Positions 53,476-61,572 of a stretch of DNA of 64,000 nucleotides are shown piece after piece (positions within the stretch are counted from its first letter, which is position 1; every line of letters begins with the position of its first letter). This stretch comes from Kitasatospora albolonga (GTDB lineage Bacteria; Actinomycetota; Actinomycetes; Streptomycetales; Streptomycetaceae). Both the position numbers and the translations under genes were made by a program. A model generated the notes under the pieces. The model had not been told where the DNA came from and ran no database searches. It saw nothing but the letters and a program-made list of their open reading frames with translations. The stretch lies in assembly GCA_002082585.1 (NCBI GenBank), contig CP020563.1, positions 6,814,001 through 6,878,000 of the forward strand, written 5' to 3'.

Positions 53476-55015
53476 AGCAGTCACCCACCGCCGTCCCCGC
53501 ATCCGTCAGCGCCAGCCCCAGATCCGCCCGTTCGGTCACCCACCGCGTCGGCCGGTGGCGCGGGTCGCCCGTCGTCGTGTGCAGCGCCCGCTGGAGCTCC
53601 AGCAGCCGCGCCGCCCCGATCCGCTCGCCCCAGGCCAGCGGCCCCGCCGGATAGCCCAGCCCGGTCGTCACCGCCAGGTCGATATCGGCCGGGGTGGCGA
53701 GCGAGCGCTCCGCGATCGAGGCGCCGACCGCCACGATCGACGACAGCAGCCGCTGCGCCACCGAGCCCGCCGTGTCCCGCACCACCGTCACCGCGTGCGG
53801 ATCGTCGCCCGCCGCCCGCGCCAGCACCGCCCGCGCGTCCCGGGCCGTCGACGGATCGGTCGCCGCCGTCACCGCCAGCACCCGCCGCCGCCCGGCCGCA
53901 GGCAGCACCTCCACGCCCAGCGTCCGGTCCGCCGGCAGCCCGCCCGCCCGGACCGCACCGGACACCGTCGTCCCCCAGACCGGCACCAGCACCAGCGCCC
54001 CGGCGGACGGCTCCGCGCCCCGCTCCAGCCGGACCCCGGCCGCCTCCAGTGCCCCGGCGAGGGCCTCCACGTACGGTGCCGTCCCCGCCGAACCGCTCGG
54101 AGCCAGGAACACCGGCCGGTCGCCGTCCCCGGTCACCGGCGGCTCCGGCGCGGGTCCCTCGGCGCCCTCGCCGTACGCGTACCAGCCCTGCCCGGTCTTG
54201 CGGCCGTGCAGCCCCGCCACCACCCGGTTCGGTGTGAGGTACGAGGGGCGGAGCCGGTCCTCGTACCGGAAGCCCGTCCAGATCGAGTCGATCACCGCGG
54301 CCGTGACATCCAGACCGGTCAGGTCCATCAGCTCGAACGGGCCCATCCGCAGCCCCAGCACGTCCCGCGCGATCCGGTCGATGTCGGCGGGGCGCGCCAC
54401 CGACTCCTCCAGCAGCGCGAGTGCCTCCGTCACCAGCCCGCGCCCCGCGTGGTTGACCAGGAACCCGGGGGTGTCGGCCACGGTCACCGCCCGGTGCCCG
54501 CACCCCTCCACCAGCCCGGTCAGCACGGCCGGGATCTCCGGGCGGGTCGCCGCGCCCGGCACCACCTCCACGATCCGCATCAGCGGCACCGGGTTGAAGA
54601 AGTGCAGCCCGGCCAGGCGTGAGGGGTCCTGGAGGGTCGCCGCGATCCGGGTCACCGACAGGGAGGAGGTGTTGGTCGCGAAGACGGCGGAGGAGGGCAG
54701 CGCCCGCTCCAGCTTCCCGAACACCTCGGCCTTGGTCTCCAGATCCTCCCGTACGGCCTCGATGACGAGCTCCACGTCAGGACCGGCGGCCCACGGGTCG
54801 GCCAGCGGCACCAGCCGGGCCACGGCCGCGTCACGGTCGGCGGCGGACATCCGGCCCTTGGCCACCGCCCGGTCCAGCATCGAGCCGACGAACTCCACGG
54901 CGTCCGTCACCGCCTCGGCCCGTACGTCCCCGAGCTCCACGGTGTGTCCCGCGCTCGCCGCCCACTGGGCGATACCGCGGCCCATGGCCCCGGCTCCGAC
55001 GATCCTGATACGCAT
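53468..55015 (-). CDS. 3-hydroxyacyl-CoA dehydrogenase
   Basis: 515 residues. NAD-binding RIVGAGAMGRGIAQWAASAG, ELVIEAVREDLETKAEVF, ATNTSSLSVTRIA and the catalytic His region LAGLHFFNPVPLMRIVEVV of the HCDH N-domain, then two copies of the C-terminal HCDH domain (the second at ~415-510). It oxidises L-3-hydroxyacyl-CoA in beta-oxidation or aromatic-acid (phenylacetate-type) degradation. It is divergent from a LysR gene, and the thiolase beyond shares its promoter motif. Confidence 0.9.
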   Translation of the reverse strand: MRIRIVGAGAMGRGIAQWAASAGHTVELGDVRAEAVTDAVEFVGSMLDRAVAKGRMSAADRDAAVARLVPLADPWAAGPDVELVIEAVREDLETKAEVFGKLERALPSSAVFATNTSSLSVTRIAATLQDPSRLAGLHFFNPVPLMRIVEVVPGAATRPEIPAVLTGLVEGCGHRAVTVADTPGFLVNHAGRGLVTEALALLEESVARPADIDRIARDVLGLRMGPFELMDLTGLDVTAAVIDSIWTGFRYEDRLRPSYLTPNRVVAGLHGRKTGQGWYAYGEGAEGPAPEPPVTGDGDRPVFLAPSGSAGTAPYVEALAGALEAAGVRLERGAEPSAGALVLVPVWGTTVSGAVRAGGLPADRTLGVEVLPAAGRRRVLAVTAATDPSTARDARAVLARAAGDDPHAVTVVRDTAGSVAQRLLSSIVAVGASIAERSLATPADIDLAVTTGLGYPAGPLAWGERIGAARLLELQRALHTTTGDPRHRPTRWVTERADLGLALTDAGTAVGDCWG

Positions 55016-55084
55016 GGCGGTGGGGCCCTTTCAGCATGATCGGCACAGCAATCCGCTCCACGGTGTCAGTGCCCATTGATGACT

Positions 55085-55100
55085 GTCCAATACCGAATTA
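55085..55100. promoter_or_regulatory. Motif GTCCAATACCGAATTA in the HCDH-LysR spacer
   Basis: A 16-base element in the 109-bp divergent spacer, closely matching an inverted copy in front of the thiolase gene (GTCCAATATCGAATATG). Likely the binding site of the LysR protein encoded next to it. Confidence 0.5.
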
Positions 55101-55124
55101 AGGTCGGATCAAGACGCCGGGAGT

Positions 55125-56036
55125 ATGAATATGGAGCTGCGCCACCTCAAGGCGTTCCTCGCCGTGGCCGAGGAGCTGCACTTCGGCCGGGCCGCCAAGC
55201 GGCTCCAGATGGCCCAGCCACCGCTCAGCCAGCAGATCCGCCAGCTGGAGAAGGAGCTCGGCGTCCAGCTCTTCCGGCGCAACACCCGCTCGGTGCGGCT
55301 CACCAGCGCGGGGGAGTCCTTCCTCGAACCCGTACGGACCGTCCTGGAGGACCTGGACACCGCCGTGCGGGCCGCCAGATCGGCGGGGAAGGGCGAGTAC
55401 GGCCGGGTCACCATCGGCTTCGCCGGGGCCTCCACCCACGAGACGCTGCCCCGGCTGACCCGGGCCGTGCGCGCCGCCCACCCCGGGCTCGAACTCGTCA
55501 TGACCGGCCAGACGTACGCCAACACCGCCCTGTCCCGGGTCGCGGACGGCTCGCTCGACCTCGGCTTCGTCCGGCTGCCGGTCACCCGGCCCGGCGTCGC
55601 CCACCGGGTGATCGACGAGGAGGAGCTGATCTGCGCCCTGCCCTCCGACCACCCGCTCGCCCGGCGCGGGACCGTCCCCCTCGACGCACTCGCCGACGAA
55701 CCGTTCGTCTCCTTCCCCGCCAACTCCGGCTCCACCGTCCGCGACGCCATGACCGAGGTCTGCGAGGGCGCCGGGTTCACCCCGCGCGTCGTCCAGGAGG
55801 CCCCCGACTCGTACACGATCCTCGCCCTGGTCGCCGCCGGGGTCGGTGTCACGCTCACGGTCACCTCCGTCCAGCACATCCAGCAGAACGGACTGGTCTA
55901 CCGCCCCCTGGCCGGACCCCCCGTCCGCCTCCGGGCGGCCCTCGCCTGGCGCGCCGACAACCCCTCCGCCGCCCTGCGCGCGGTGCTCGCCGTGGCGGAG
56001 GAGGCGCTGCCGACCCCCGCACCCGCCCTTGAGTGA
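55125..56036 (+). CDS. LysR-family regulator of the acyl-CoA cluster
   Basis: 303 residues. Winged helix LRHLKAFLAVAEELHFGRAA and LQMAQPPLSQQIRQLEKELG, then an effector-binding domain (VTIGFAGASTHETLPRL, SDHPLARRG). Similar to BenM/CatM-like regulators of aromatic and fatty-acid catabolism. Start ATG 55125 follows GGGAG; ATG 55131 is also possible. It lies between a divergent dehydrogenase and a co-directional thiolase whose promoters share one motif. Confidence 0.9.
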   Translation: MNMELRHLKAFLAVAEELHFGRAAKRLQMAQPPLSQQIRQLEKELGVQLFRRNTRSVRLTSAGESFLEPVRTVLEDLDTAVRAARSAGKGEYGRVTIGFAGASTHETLPRLTRAVRAAHPGLELVMTGQTYANTALSRVADGSLDLGFVRLPVTRPGVAHRVIDEEELICALPSDHPLARRGTVPLDALADEPFVSFPANSGSTVRDAMTEVCEGAGFTPRVVQEAPDSYTILALVAAGVGVTLTVTSVQHIQQNGLVYRPLAGPPVRLRAALAWRADNPSAALRAVLAVAEEALPTPAPALE

Positions 56037-56079
56037 GCCGCGCACCCACGATTGAGACGCACAGCCTCTCGATCCGGTG

Positions 56080-56096
56080 CATATTCGATATTGGAC
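56080..56096. promoter_or_regulatory. Inverted copy of the LysR-cluster motif before the thiolase
   Basis: CATATTCGATATTGGAC, the reverse complement of GTCCAATATCGAATATG; compare GTCCAATACCGAATTA in the LysR-HCDH spacer. It lies 90 bases upstream of the thiolase GTG and 44 after the LysR stop. Confidence 0.5.
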
Positions 56097-56185
56097 CGAC
56101 TCAGTGACGGAGTGCGAAGGTCTGCGAAGGTCCCTCCACCGCACGCGCCCGCGCGTACCGCCACCGCTCCCACGAAAGGCCCGCT

Positions 56186-57406
56186 GTGCCGCTCGAAGTC
56201 GTCATCTGCGAACCGCTGCGCACCCCCATCGGCCGTTTCGGCGGAGCGTTCGCGCAGCAGACACCGGCCTCGCTCGCCGCGCACGTCATCGCCGAGGTCG
56301 TCGCGCGTACGGGGATCGACCCCGACCGGGTCGACGAGGTGATCCTCGGCCACTCCTACCCCTCCGGTGACGCACCCGCCATCGGCCGGGTCGCCGCCCT
56401 GGACGCCGGGCTCCCCGCCACGGTGACCGGCTCCCAGATCGACCGCCGCTGCGGCTCCGGGCTCCAGGCGGTCCTGGACGCGGCCATGCAGATCCGGACC
56501 GGCTTCAGCGAGGTCGTGATCGCCGGAGGCGTCGACGTCATGAGCGCCGCGCCCTACTACACCCACGACGGCCGCTGGGGCATCAAGGGCCCCGGCCTCC
56601 AGCTCCACGACTCCCTCGCCCGGGGCCGGGTCACCGCCGGAGGCCGTCACCACCCGGTCCCCGGCGGCATGATCGAGACGGCGGAGAACCTGCGCCGGGA
56701 GTACGGGATCAGCCGCGCCGACCAGGACGCCCTGGCCCTGCGCTCGCAGCGGCGGGCGGCCACCGCCCTCGCCGAGGGGCGGTACGCGGCGGAGACCGTC
56801 CCCGTCACCGTACGCACCCGCAAGGGCGAGACCACCGTCACCGCCGACGAACACCCCCGCCCCGACACGACGGCCGAGCAACTCGCCGCCCTCCGGCCGG
56901 TGATGGCGAAGTCCGACCCGGAGGCCACCGTCACGGCGGGCAACGCCAGCGGCCAGAACGACGCGGCCGCCGCCTGCCTGGTCACCAGCGCCGAGACCGC
57001 TGAACGCCTCGGCCTCACCCCGCTCGTGCGCCTGGTCTCCTGCGCCCGCGCGGGCGTTCCCGCCGCCACCATGGGCATCGGACCCGTCGCCGCCACCCGC
57101 ACCGCCCTCGACCGCGCCGGACTCACCCTCGCCGACCTCGACCTGATCGAGCTCAACGAGGCGTTCGCGGCCCAGGTCCTCGCCTGCACCAGGGAGCTGG
57201 GCCTCGGGGAGAAGGACCACGAGGAGCGCATCAACGTCAACGGATCGGGCATCTCGCTCGGCCACCCGGTCGGCGCCACCGGCGCCCGCATCCTCGCCAC
57301 GCTCGCCCGCGAACTGGACCGCAGGGAGGGCCGGTTCGGCCTGGAGACGATGTGCATCGGCGGCGGCCAGGCGCTCGCCGCCGTCTTCGAACGCGTCACC
57401 CGCTGA
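56186..57406 (+). CDS. Acetyl-CoA acyltransferase (thiolase)
   Basis: 406 residues. Catalytic Cys in DRRCGSGLQAVLDAA, His in GHPVGATGARI and the C-terminal Cys in CIGGGQALAAVF; also ASGQNDAAAACLVTS. It cleaves 3-ketoacyl-CoA to acetyl-CoA, next after the HCDH step. GTG 56186 has AAAGG about 8 bases upstream. No enoyl-CoA hydratase gene is in the window. A perfect 16-bp hairpin follows. Confidence 0.93.
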   Translation: MPLEVVICEPLRTPIGRFGGAFAQQTPASLAAHVIAEVVARTGIDPDRVDEVILGHSYPSGDAPAIGRVAALDAGLPATVTGSQIDRRCGSGLQAVLDAAMQIRTGFSEVVIAGGVDVMSAAPYYTHDGRWGIKGPGLQLHDSLARGRVTAGGRHHPVPGGMIETAENLRREYGISRADQDALALRSQRRAATALAEGRYAAETVPVTVRTRKGETTVTADEHPRPDTTAEQLAALRPVMAKSDPEATVTAGNASGQNDAAAACLVTSAETAERLGLTPLVRLVSCARAGVPAATMGIGPVAATRTALDRAGLTLADLDLIELNEAFAAQVLACTRELGLGEKDHEERINVNGSGISLGHPVGATGARILATLARELDRREGRFGLETMCIGGGQALAAVFERVTR

Positions 57407-57509
57407 CACCGGCCCCGTTCCGCTCCCCGTCATTGCGCGAGACCCATGACGTCCGGAGCGGCAGTGGCCCCGGCCCCTGTCCGCCGCCGACCGGTTCCGG
57501 GCATGCGAA

Positions 57510-57547
57510 AGGTCCGGCCGGACAGTCCCCGCTGTCCGGCCGGACCT
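57510..57547. terminator. Bidirectional terminator between thiolase and long chaplin
   Basis: AGGTCCGGCCGGACAG and CTGTCCGGCCGGACCT form a perfect 16-bp stem with a 6-base loop, between two convergent genes. It can end transcription from both sides. Confidence 0.8.
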
Positions 57548-57569
57548 CGTTCCTCGGCGGGTGGGTGAA

Positions 57570-58514
57570 TCAGTCCCGCGCGTCGCGGGTGCGGCGCATC
57601 AGCACCGTCCCGCCCAGCAGCAGCGCGGCGCTCGCACCGGCCGCCAGGCCCAGCCCGGCTGCGCCGGTGTCGGCGAGGCCCGGGGTCTCGGAGCCCGGGG
57701 TGTGGGTACCGGGCGTGTTCGGCCCCGGTCCGTCGGTGGGCGGCTGCTCGGCCGGGGGCTCGTTGGTCGGCGGCTCGTCGACCGGCGGCTGCTCGGTGGG
57801 CGGCTCGTTGGTCGGGGGCTCTTCGACCGGGGGCTCCTCGGTGGGCGGCTCCTCAACCGGCGGCTCCTCCGTGGGGGGCTCCTCGGTGGGGGGCTCCTCG
57901 GTGGGCGGCTCTTCGGTCGGAGGCTCCTCGGTGGGGGGCTCCTCGGTCGGAGGCTCTTCGGTCGGGGGCTCCTCCGTGGGGGGCTCCTCGGTGGGCGGCT
58001 CCTCCGTCGGCGGCTCCTCGCCCGGAGGCTCGGTGGGCGGGTACTCGTCCTTCGGGCCGCTGATGTTCTCGCACTTGTTGCCGAAGACCGGGTTGAGCGC
58101 ACCGACGACATTGACGGTGTTGCCGCAGACGTTCACCGGGACGTGGACCGGGGCCTGGACCAGGTTGCCGGAGAGCACCCCGGGGGAGCCGACCGCAGCG
58201 CCCTCGGCGCTGGAACCGCCCGTGCCGCTGCGGTCGCCGCCGTTGCCGTAACCGTCGTCGTTGCCGCTGGAGCTCACGTTCGCGCACGCGTTGCCGAACG
58301 CGGGGTTGAGCAGGGCGATCACGTTCACGGTGTTGCCGCAGGCGTTGACCGGGACGTGCACCGGCACCTGCACGGCGTTGCCCGAGCCGACCCCCGGCGA
58401 ACCGACGGCGGCGCCCTCGGCCGACGCGTCGGCGTGCGCGGAGCCGCCGGCCACGGCCAGGAGGCCCGACGTGGCCGCCATGACGATCATGCTTTTGTTC
58501 AAGACCTGTCGCAT
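57570..58514 (-). CDS. Long chaplin with LAxTG sortase signal
   Basis: 314 residues: a Sec signal peptide (~1-28), two chaplin domains (~33-77 and ~102-150), each with paired Cys in VNACGNTVNV...GNAC, a long Pro/Glu/Thr wall-spanning repeat region (~160-240) and the sortase motif LADTG at about residue 280. A hydrophobic helix and RRTRDARD tail end the protein. Long chaplins are anchored to the wall by class E sortases and bind short chaplins to make the hydrophobic sheath of aerial hyphae. The 5' spacer carries an AGTTTC-N14-ATCGTTA element. Confidence 0.93.
   Translation of the reverse strand: MRQVLNKSMIVMAATSGLLAVAGGSAHADASAEGAAVGSPGVGSGNAVQVPVHVPVNACGNTVNVIALLNPAFGNACANVSSSGNDDGYGNGGDRSGTGGSSAEGAAVGSPGVLSGNLVQAPVHVPVNVCGNTVNVVGALNPVFGNKCENISGPKDEYPPTEPPGEEPPTEEPPTEEPPTEEPPTEEPPTEEPPTEEPPTEEPPTEEPPTEEPPTEEPPVEEPPTEEPPVEEPPTNEPPTEQPPVDEPPTNEPPAEQPPTDGPGPNTPGTHTPGSETPGLADTGAAGLGLAAGASAALLLGGTVLMRRTRDARD
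57735..58040 (-). repeat. Pentapeptide (PPTEE) repeat region of the long chaplin
   Basis: About twenty 15-base units encoding PPTEE, PPVEE, PPTNE and similar, giving a stiff wall-crossing stalk. Such repeats change length easily by slipped mispairing, so the copy number probably differs between strains. Confidence 0.85.
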
Positions 58515-58667
58515 TACTTGCCCTTCCTTAGGACATTCGCGAGGACATTCGCGTGGGTGCTTCGCGCGCGGAGCCAGCCGGGCGGTTCCGCTGCTGTGGC
58601 GGACCCCCGTGGTCCTGCGGGGAAGCCATGGTGAAAGCCGTTACACGTGCGCGCTGGACGATTGCCA

Positions 58668-58694
58668 TAACGATCGAAGGCTGTGCGGGAAACT
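58668..58694 (-). promoter_or_regulatory. AGTTTC-N14-ATCGTTA element, long chaplin
   Basis: On the minus strand AGTTTC, 14 bases and ATCGTTA, ending 154 bases upstream of the chaplin ATG. The same element with the same spacing precedes the short chaplin and the 96-residue secreted protein, so it is probably a shared promoter. Confidence 0.6.
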
Positions 58695-59050
58695 TGGGGA
58701 AGCGTGGAAGTTGTGTAATCACCCGAACGGATGGATTAGGGGCGTGCCGCCCTTCCGTGCTCTCCGTTGAAGGGAAACGATTCAGCCTCAACTTTCCCTT
58801 CTGAAGCCGCCGTTGACCTACGAAGGAATGCTGACGCGGGGAGTGCGCGGCGGGCGGGTCCATCGGTCCTGACGACCCGTTCGGGCGAGCGCGCCGGACG
58901 GTGTGTACGCAATTCCTTCACGAACACCTGGACGTGCGAACAGAGGCAGTGTTAAGGGCGCGCGCAGGCGCGGACCGGTCACGCTCCCGCGCAGTGCGCC
59001 CCCTGTGCCCGGCATTCGGGTGAATGCTCGGAACCAAACACCCGGCGCCG

Positions 59051-59061
59051 AGTTGATCAGT
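59051..59061 (+). promoter_or_regulatory. AGTTGATCAGT element, rodlin 1
   Basis: Identical 11-base element 41 bases before this rodlin and 37 bases before the third rodlin. It could be part of the promoter or an operator common to rodlin genes. Confidence 0.4.
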
Positions 59062-59101
59062 GCGCCCCGCTACGGGGCAACCGGTACGAGAAGGGTTAAT
59101 C

Positions 59102-59503
59102 GTGATCAAGAAGGTTCTGGCTACGGGCGCTGTCGCCGCCTCCATCCTCGGGCTCGGCTCGACGCAGGCCATGGCGATCGCCAACGACGGCGGCACCACG
59201 ACGGTCAACGGCAACGGCGCTTCGCAGTCGTACGGGAACTCCGAGACCCACGGCGACTGGTCCCCGCAGTTCGCGCTGATCCAGGGCTCGCTGAACAAGC
59301 CCTGCATCGCGCTGCCCGCCAAGGCCAACCTCGGTTCGCTCGTCGGCCTCGTGCCGATCACGGTCCAGGACATCAACGTCCTGTCCTCGCCGCAGAACCA
59401 GCAGTGCACCGAGAACTCCACCCAGGCCAAGGGCGACGAGGCGCTGTCGCACATCCTCAACGACATCCCGATCCTCTCGGGCAACGGCGCCGGCAACGGC
59501 TGA
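59102..59503 (+). CDS. Rodlin (first copy)
   Basis: 133 residues: a signal peptide (~1-29, TQAMAIAND), then a rodlin domain [20 protein letters not shown], with [38 protein letters not shown] and a C-terminal LSGNGAGNG. Rodlins form the paired rodlets on spores and aerial hyphae with chaplins. GTG 59102 has GAAGGG upstream. A 14-bp hairpin with a T-run follows. It is nearly identical in its mature part to the second rodlin. Confidence 0.92.
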   Translation: MIKKVLATGAVAASILGLGSTQAMAIANDGGTTTVNGNGASQSYGNSETHGDWSPQFALIQGSLNKPCIALPAKANLGSLVGLVPITVQDINVLSSPQNQQCTENSTQAKGDEALSHILNDIPILSGNGAGNG

Positions 59504-59520
59504 TCCGCAGCCACCCTGCT

Positions 59521-59574
59521 CGGGCCCGGGCCGTCGGCGTTCCTCCACCGAACGGCCCGGGCCCGTCGTCTTTT
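59521..59574 (+). terminator. Terminator after rodlin 1
   Basis: CGGGCCCGGGCCGT and ACGGCCCGGGCCCG pair over 14 bases, followed by TCGTCTTTT. Strong intrinsic terminator. Confidence 0.85.
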
Positions 59575-59674
59575 CCGTGCGTACGGTCACCGGTCCGCCG
59601 CCCGTACGCACCGCCGCAAGGCCCGCCGGGCATTGCGGCATTCGGGCGGATATCCGGGAATCCGCCCGCCGAAC

Positions 59675-59701
59675 AGTTTCGAACCCGGGCGTTCATCGTT
59701 A
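59675..59701 (+). promoter_or_regulatory. AGTTTC-N14-ATCGTTA element, short chaplin
   Basis: AGTTTC (59675-59680), 14 bases, ATCGTTA (59695-59701), ending 101 bases before the GTG. See the long chaplin and the 96-residue protein for identical elements. Confidence 0.6.
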
Positions 59702-59801
59702 CGTAGGACAGCGCCGGAGTCGCGAGCGATTCAGTATCCGGCTCGGGCGGACACGACCGTCGTGACCGCACCGGACTCCGCCGAGGAAAGGGACAACAAA
59801 A

Positions 59802-60035
59802 GTGAAGTACACCAAGGTTGCCGCAGTCGCCGCCGGAACGCTCATGGCGATGGGCGCCGCCGCCCCGGCCATGGCCGACTCGGGCGCCGAGGCCGCCGCC
59901 GTCGGCTCCCCGGGCGTGCTGTCGGGCAACATCGTGCAGATTCCGGTGCACATCCCGGTCAACGTCTGCGGCAACACCGTCAACGTGATCGGCCTGCTGA
60001 ACCCGGCCTTCGGCAACACCTGCATCAACAAGTAA
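59802..60035 (+). CDS. Short chaplin
   Basis: 77 residues: a signal peptide (~1-26) and a single chaplin domain (~30-77) with two Cys (VNVCGNTVNV, FGNTCINK). After export it polymerises into amyloid-like fibrils on the hyphal surface. Similar in length to ChpE/ChpH of S. coelicolor. GTG start in AAAGTGAAG. It shares its N-terminal start sequence MKYxK with the 96-residue protein. Confidence 0.92.
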   Translation: MKYTKVAAVAAGTLMAMGAAAPAMADSGAEAAAVGSPGVLSGNIVQIPVHIPVNVCGNTVNVIGLLNPAFGNTCINK

Positions 60036-60073
60036 GCATCGGACCGACCGGGCTTCCCGCCCGGAACGCGGTC

Positions 60074-60110
60074 GGCCCCGGACGGCAACGGCCCTCCGGG
60101 GCCTTTGCTC
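60074..60110 (+). terminator. Terminator after the short chaplin
   Basis: GGCCCCGGA and TCCGGGGCC form a 9-bp stem followed by TTTGCTC, 39 bases after the stop codon. Confidence 0.65.
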
Positions 60111-60158
60111 TGCCCGGCGGGCATTTCCACGACGCCGGGCAGAAATTCACGCGGGCAC

Positions 60159-60185
60159 AGTTTCCCGCACGTGCCCTGATCGTTA
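60159..60185 (+). promoter_or_regulatory. AGTTTC-N14-ATCGTTA element, 96-residue secreted protein
   Basis: AGTTTC (60159-60164), CCGCACGTGCCCTG, ATCGTTA (60179-60185), ending 98 bases before the GTG. It shares AGTTTCCCGCAC with the long-chaplin copy. Confidence 0.6.
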
Positions 60186-60282
60186 TCCCGGGGGAAAGCG
60201 GCGGAAGTCACAGGTAAAGAAAGCCTGTGTGCGGCACGGAAACGTGACCGATGCAGACGCCGCGTGGAAGGGAACCAGAAAA

Positions 60283-60573
60283 GTGAAGTACGCGAAGACC
60301 GCCGCACTCGTCGTCGGTTCCGTCGCCGCCCTCGGAACGGCCGCTCCCGCCTTCGCGGCCACGACCCCCACGGCCCCCAACTTCAGCCTCGACAGTGGTC
60401 TCAACCAGGTGATGGCCAGTGCCCCGCAGGTCGTGAACCCGCTGGTGGACACGGTCGCCGAGACCACCGAGACGGTTTCGAAGAACGGCACGGTCGGCAA
60501 GCTGGCGGGTCAGGCGGCCGGTGCGGCCGAAGGCGCCGCCCCGCTGCTCGGCGGAATCCCCCTCGGGCGCTGA
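60283..60573 (+). CDS. Small secreted protein of the chaplin/rodlin locus
   Basis: 96 residues: a signal peptide (MKYAKTAALVVGSVAALG, cleavage near AFAAT), then a ~70-residue Ala/Thr/Val-rich mature part (VVNPLVDTVAETTETVSKNG, GKLAGQAAGAAEGAAPLL) without Cys. No known domain. Its signal peptide resembles that of the short chaplin, and it carries the same promoter element, so it is likely another sheath component or an assembly helper. Rodlin 2 follows after 79 bases and may be co-transcribed. Confidence 0.8.
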   Translation: MKYAKTAALVVGSVAALGTAAPAFAATTPTAPNFSLDSGLNQVMASAPQVVNPLVDTVAETTETVSKNGTVGKLAGQAAGAAEGAAPLLGGIPLGR

Positions 60574-60652
60574 CCGCCGCGGTACGGCCCGTTCCGCTGG
60601 TTCCCTCACCGATTCGCATCCCTGTCCGCAACACTCCTCGGAAGGTCTCCCC

Positions 60653-61063
60653 ATGCTGAAGAAGATCATGGCCTCGGCGGCGGTCGCCGCCTCGGTCGTC
60701 GGTGTCTCCGCCGCGACCGCTCCCTCCGCCATGGCGATCGCCAACGACGGCGGCACCACGACGGTCAACGGCAACGGTGCCTCGCAGTCGTACGGCAACT
60801 CCGCCACGTACGGCGACTGGTCCCCGCAGTTCGCGCTGATCCAGGGTTCGCTGAACAAGCCCTGCATCGCGCTGCCGCTCAAGGGGAACCTCGGTTCGCT
60901 CGTCGGCGTCGTGCCCATCTCGGTCCAGGACATCAACGTCCTGTCCTCGCCGCAGAACCAGCAGTGCACCGAGAACTCGACCCAGACGAAGGGCGACGAG
61001 GCGCTGTCGCACCTCCTGAGCGACATCCCGATCCTCTCGGGCAACGGCGCCGGCAACAACTGA
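60653..61063 (+). CDS. Rodlin (second copy)
   Basis: 136 residues, signal peptide ~1-31, mature part nearly the same as rodlin 1 ([55 protein letters not shown]). The duplication must be recent or kept alike by gene conversion. ATG 60653 follows GAAGG. A 10-bp stem (61079-61101) ends it. Confidence 0.92.
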   Translation: MLKKIMASAAVAASVVGVSAATAPSAMAIANDGGTTTVNGNGASQSYGNSATYGDWSPQFALIQGSLNKPCIALPLKGNLGSLVGVVPISVQDINVLSSPQNQQCTENSTQTKGDEALSHLLSDIPILSGNGAGNN

Positions 61064-61078
61064 GCCGGGCAGTACAGG

Positions 61079-61106
61079 GGGCCGGTCCGTCGGACCGGCC
61101 CTTCGC
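61079..61106 (+). terminator. Terminator after rodlin 2
   Basis: GGGCCGGTCC-GTC-GGACCGGCCC, a 10-bp stem with a tight loop, then CTTCG. Confidence 0.65.
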
Positions 61107-61224
61107 CGTGTCCCGGGGGCCTCGGCCGGTGTACCGCGGTCGGCACCTCCGGCAGGTGTGTCCGGTTGGGCCGGATGCCGTAGCCCCGGCTGACGAACCG
61201 CGTCCGGCCGGGTAGGGCCTCCGT

Positions 61225-61437
61225 ATGAATCCGTACGACAGTCAGACCTCGCAGAGCAGAGAGCCGTGGCGCGCACCGGCCGACGGCACACCGATCTACG
61301 ACCGGCTCGTCGCCGAGTGGCGGGCGGCCGGGCACGAACACCCGCTGTCCGAAGGGCCGTACCCGGAGCCGGGCCTCCGCGCCGCGGGCGGATTCGTACC
61401 GGCGGCACGGACACCGGGCGAGCCCTTCGGCGGCTGA
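61225..61437 (+). CDS. Hypothetical 70-residue protein
   Basis: A hydrophilic protein, MNPYDSQTSQSREPWRAP then IYDRLVAEWRAAGHEHPL, with a short amphipathic helix and Pro/Gly-rich end. TAGGGC lies 9 bases before the ATG and no ribosome site is seen, fitting a leaderless start. The IYDRLVAEWRAAG segment looks protein-like rather than random, but I do not know a family for it. Confidence 0.5.
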   Translation: MNPYDSQTSQSREPWRAPADGTPIYDRLVAEWRAAGHEHPLSEGPYPEPGLRAAGGFVPAARTPGEPFGG

Positions 61438-61525
61438 ACCCGTGCGGGAACCGGGCGGTGGCGTCGACCTTGCGACGGAACGAACCCATTTGAGTGGTAC
61501 TGCGCAACCGATCCGACCCCTGGGC

Positions 61526-61536
61526 AGTTGATCAGT
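61526..61536 (+). promoter_or_regulatory. AGTTGATCAGT element, rodlin 3
   Basis: Same 11 bases as upstream of rodlin 1, here 37 bases before the ATG. Confidence 0.4.
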
Positions 61537-61572
61537 ACGTTCCACAACGGGACGCTCCGAAAGGTGAAGTTG

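Larger units (their letters stand above)
58515..59101. other. 587-bp non-coding spacer before the first rodlin
   Basis: Lower GC than the surroundings. It contains the long-chaplin promoter element, a 9+9 inverted repeat GAAGGGAAA...TTTCCCTTC (58769-58801) and the rodlin motif AGTTGATCAGT (59051-59061). No convincing gene on either strand. Confidence 0.5.

Noticed and set aside
58553..58955. Small ORFs in the long-chaplin/rodlin spacer
   Set aside because: No ribosome sites, no codon bias for high GC3 and no domain; the region carries promoter elements.
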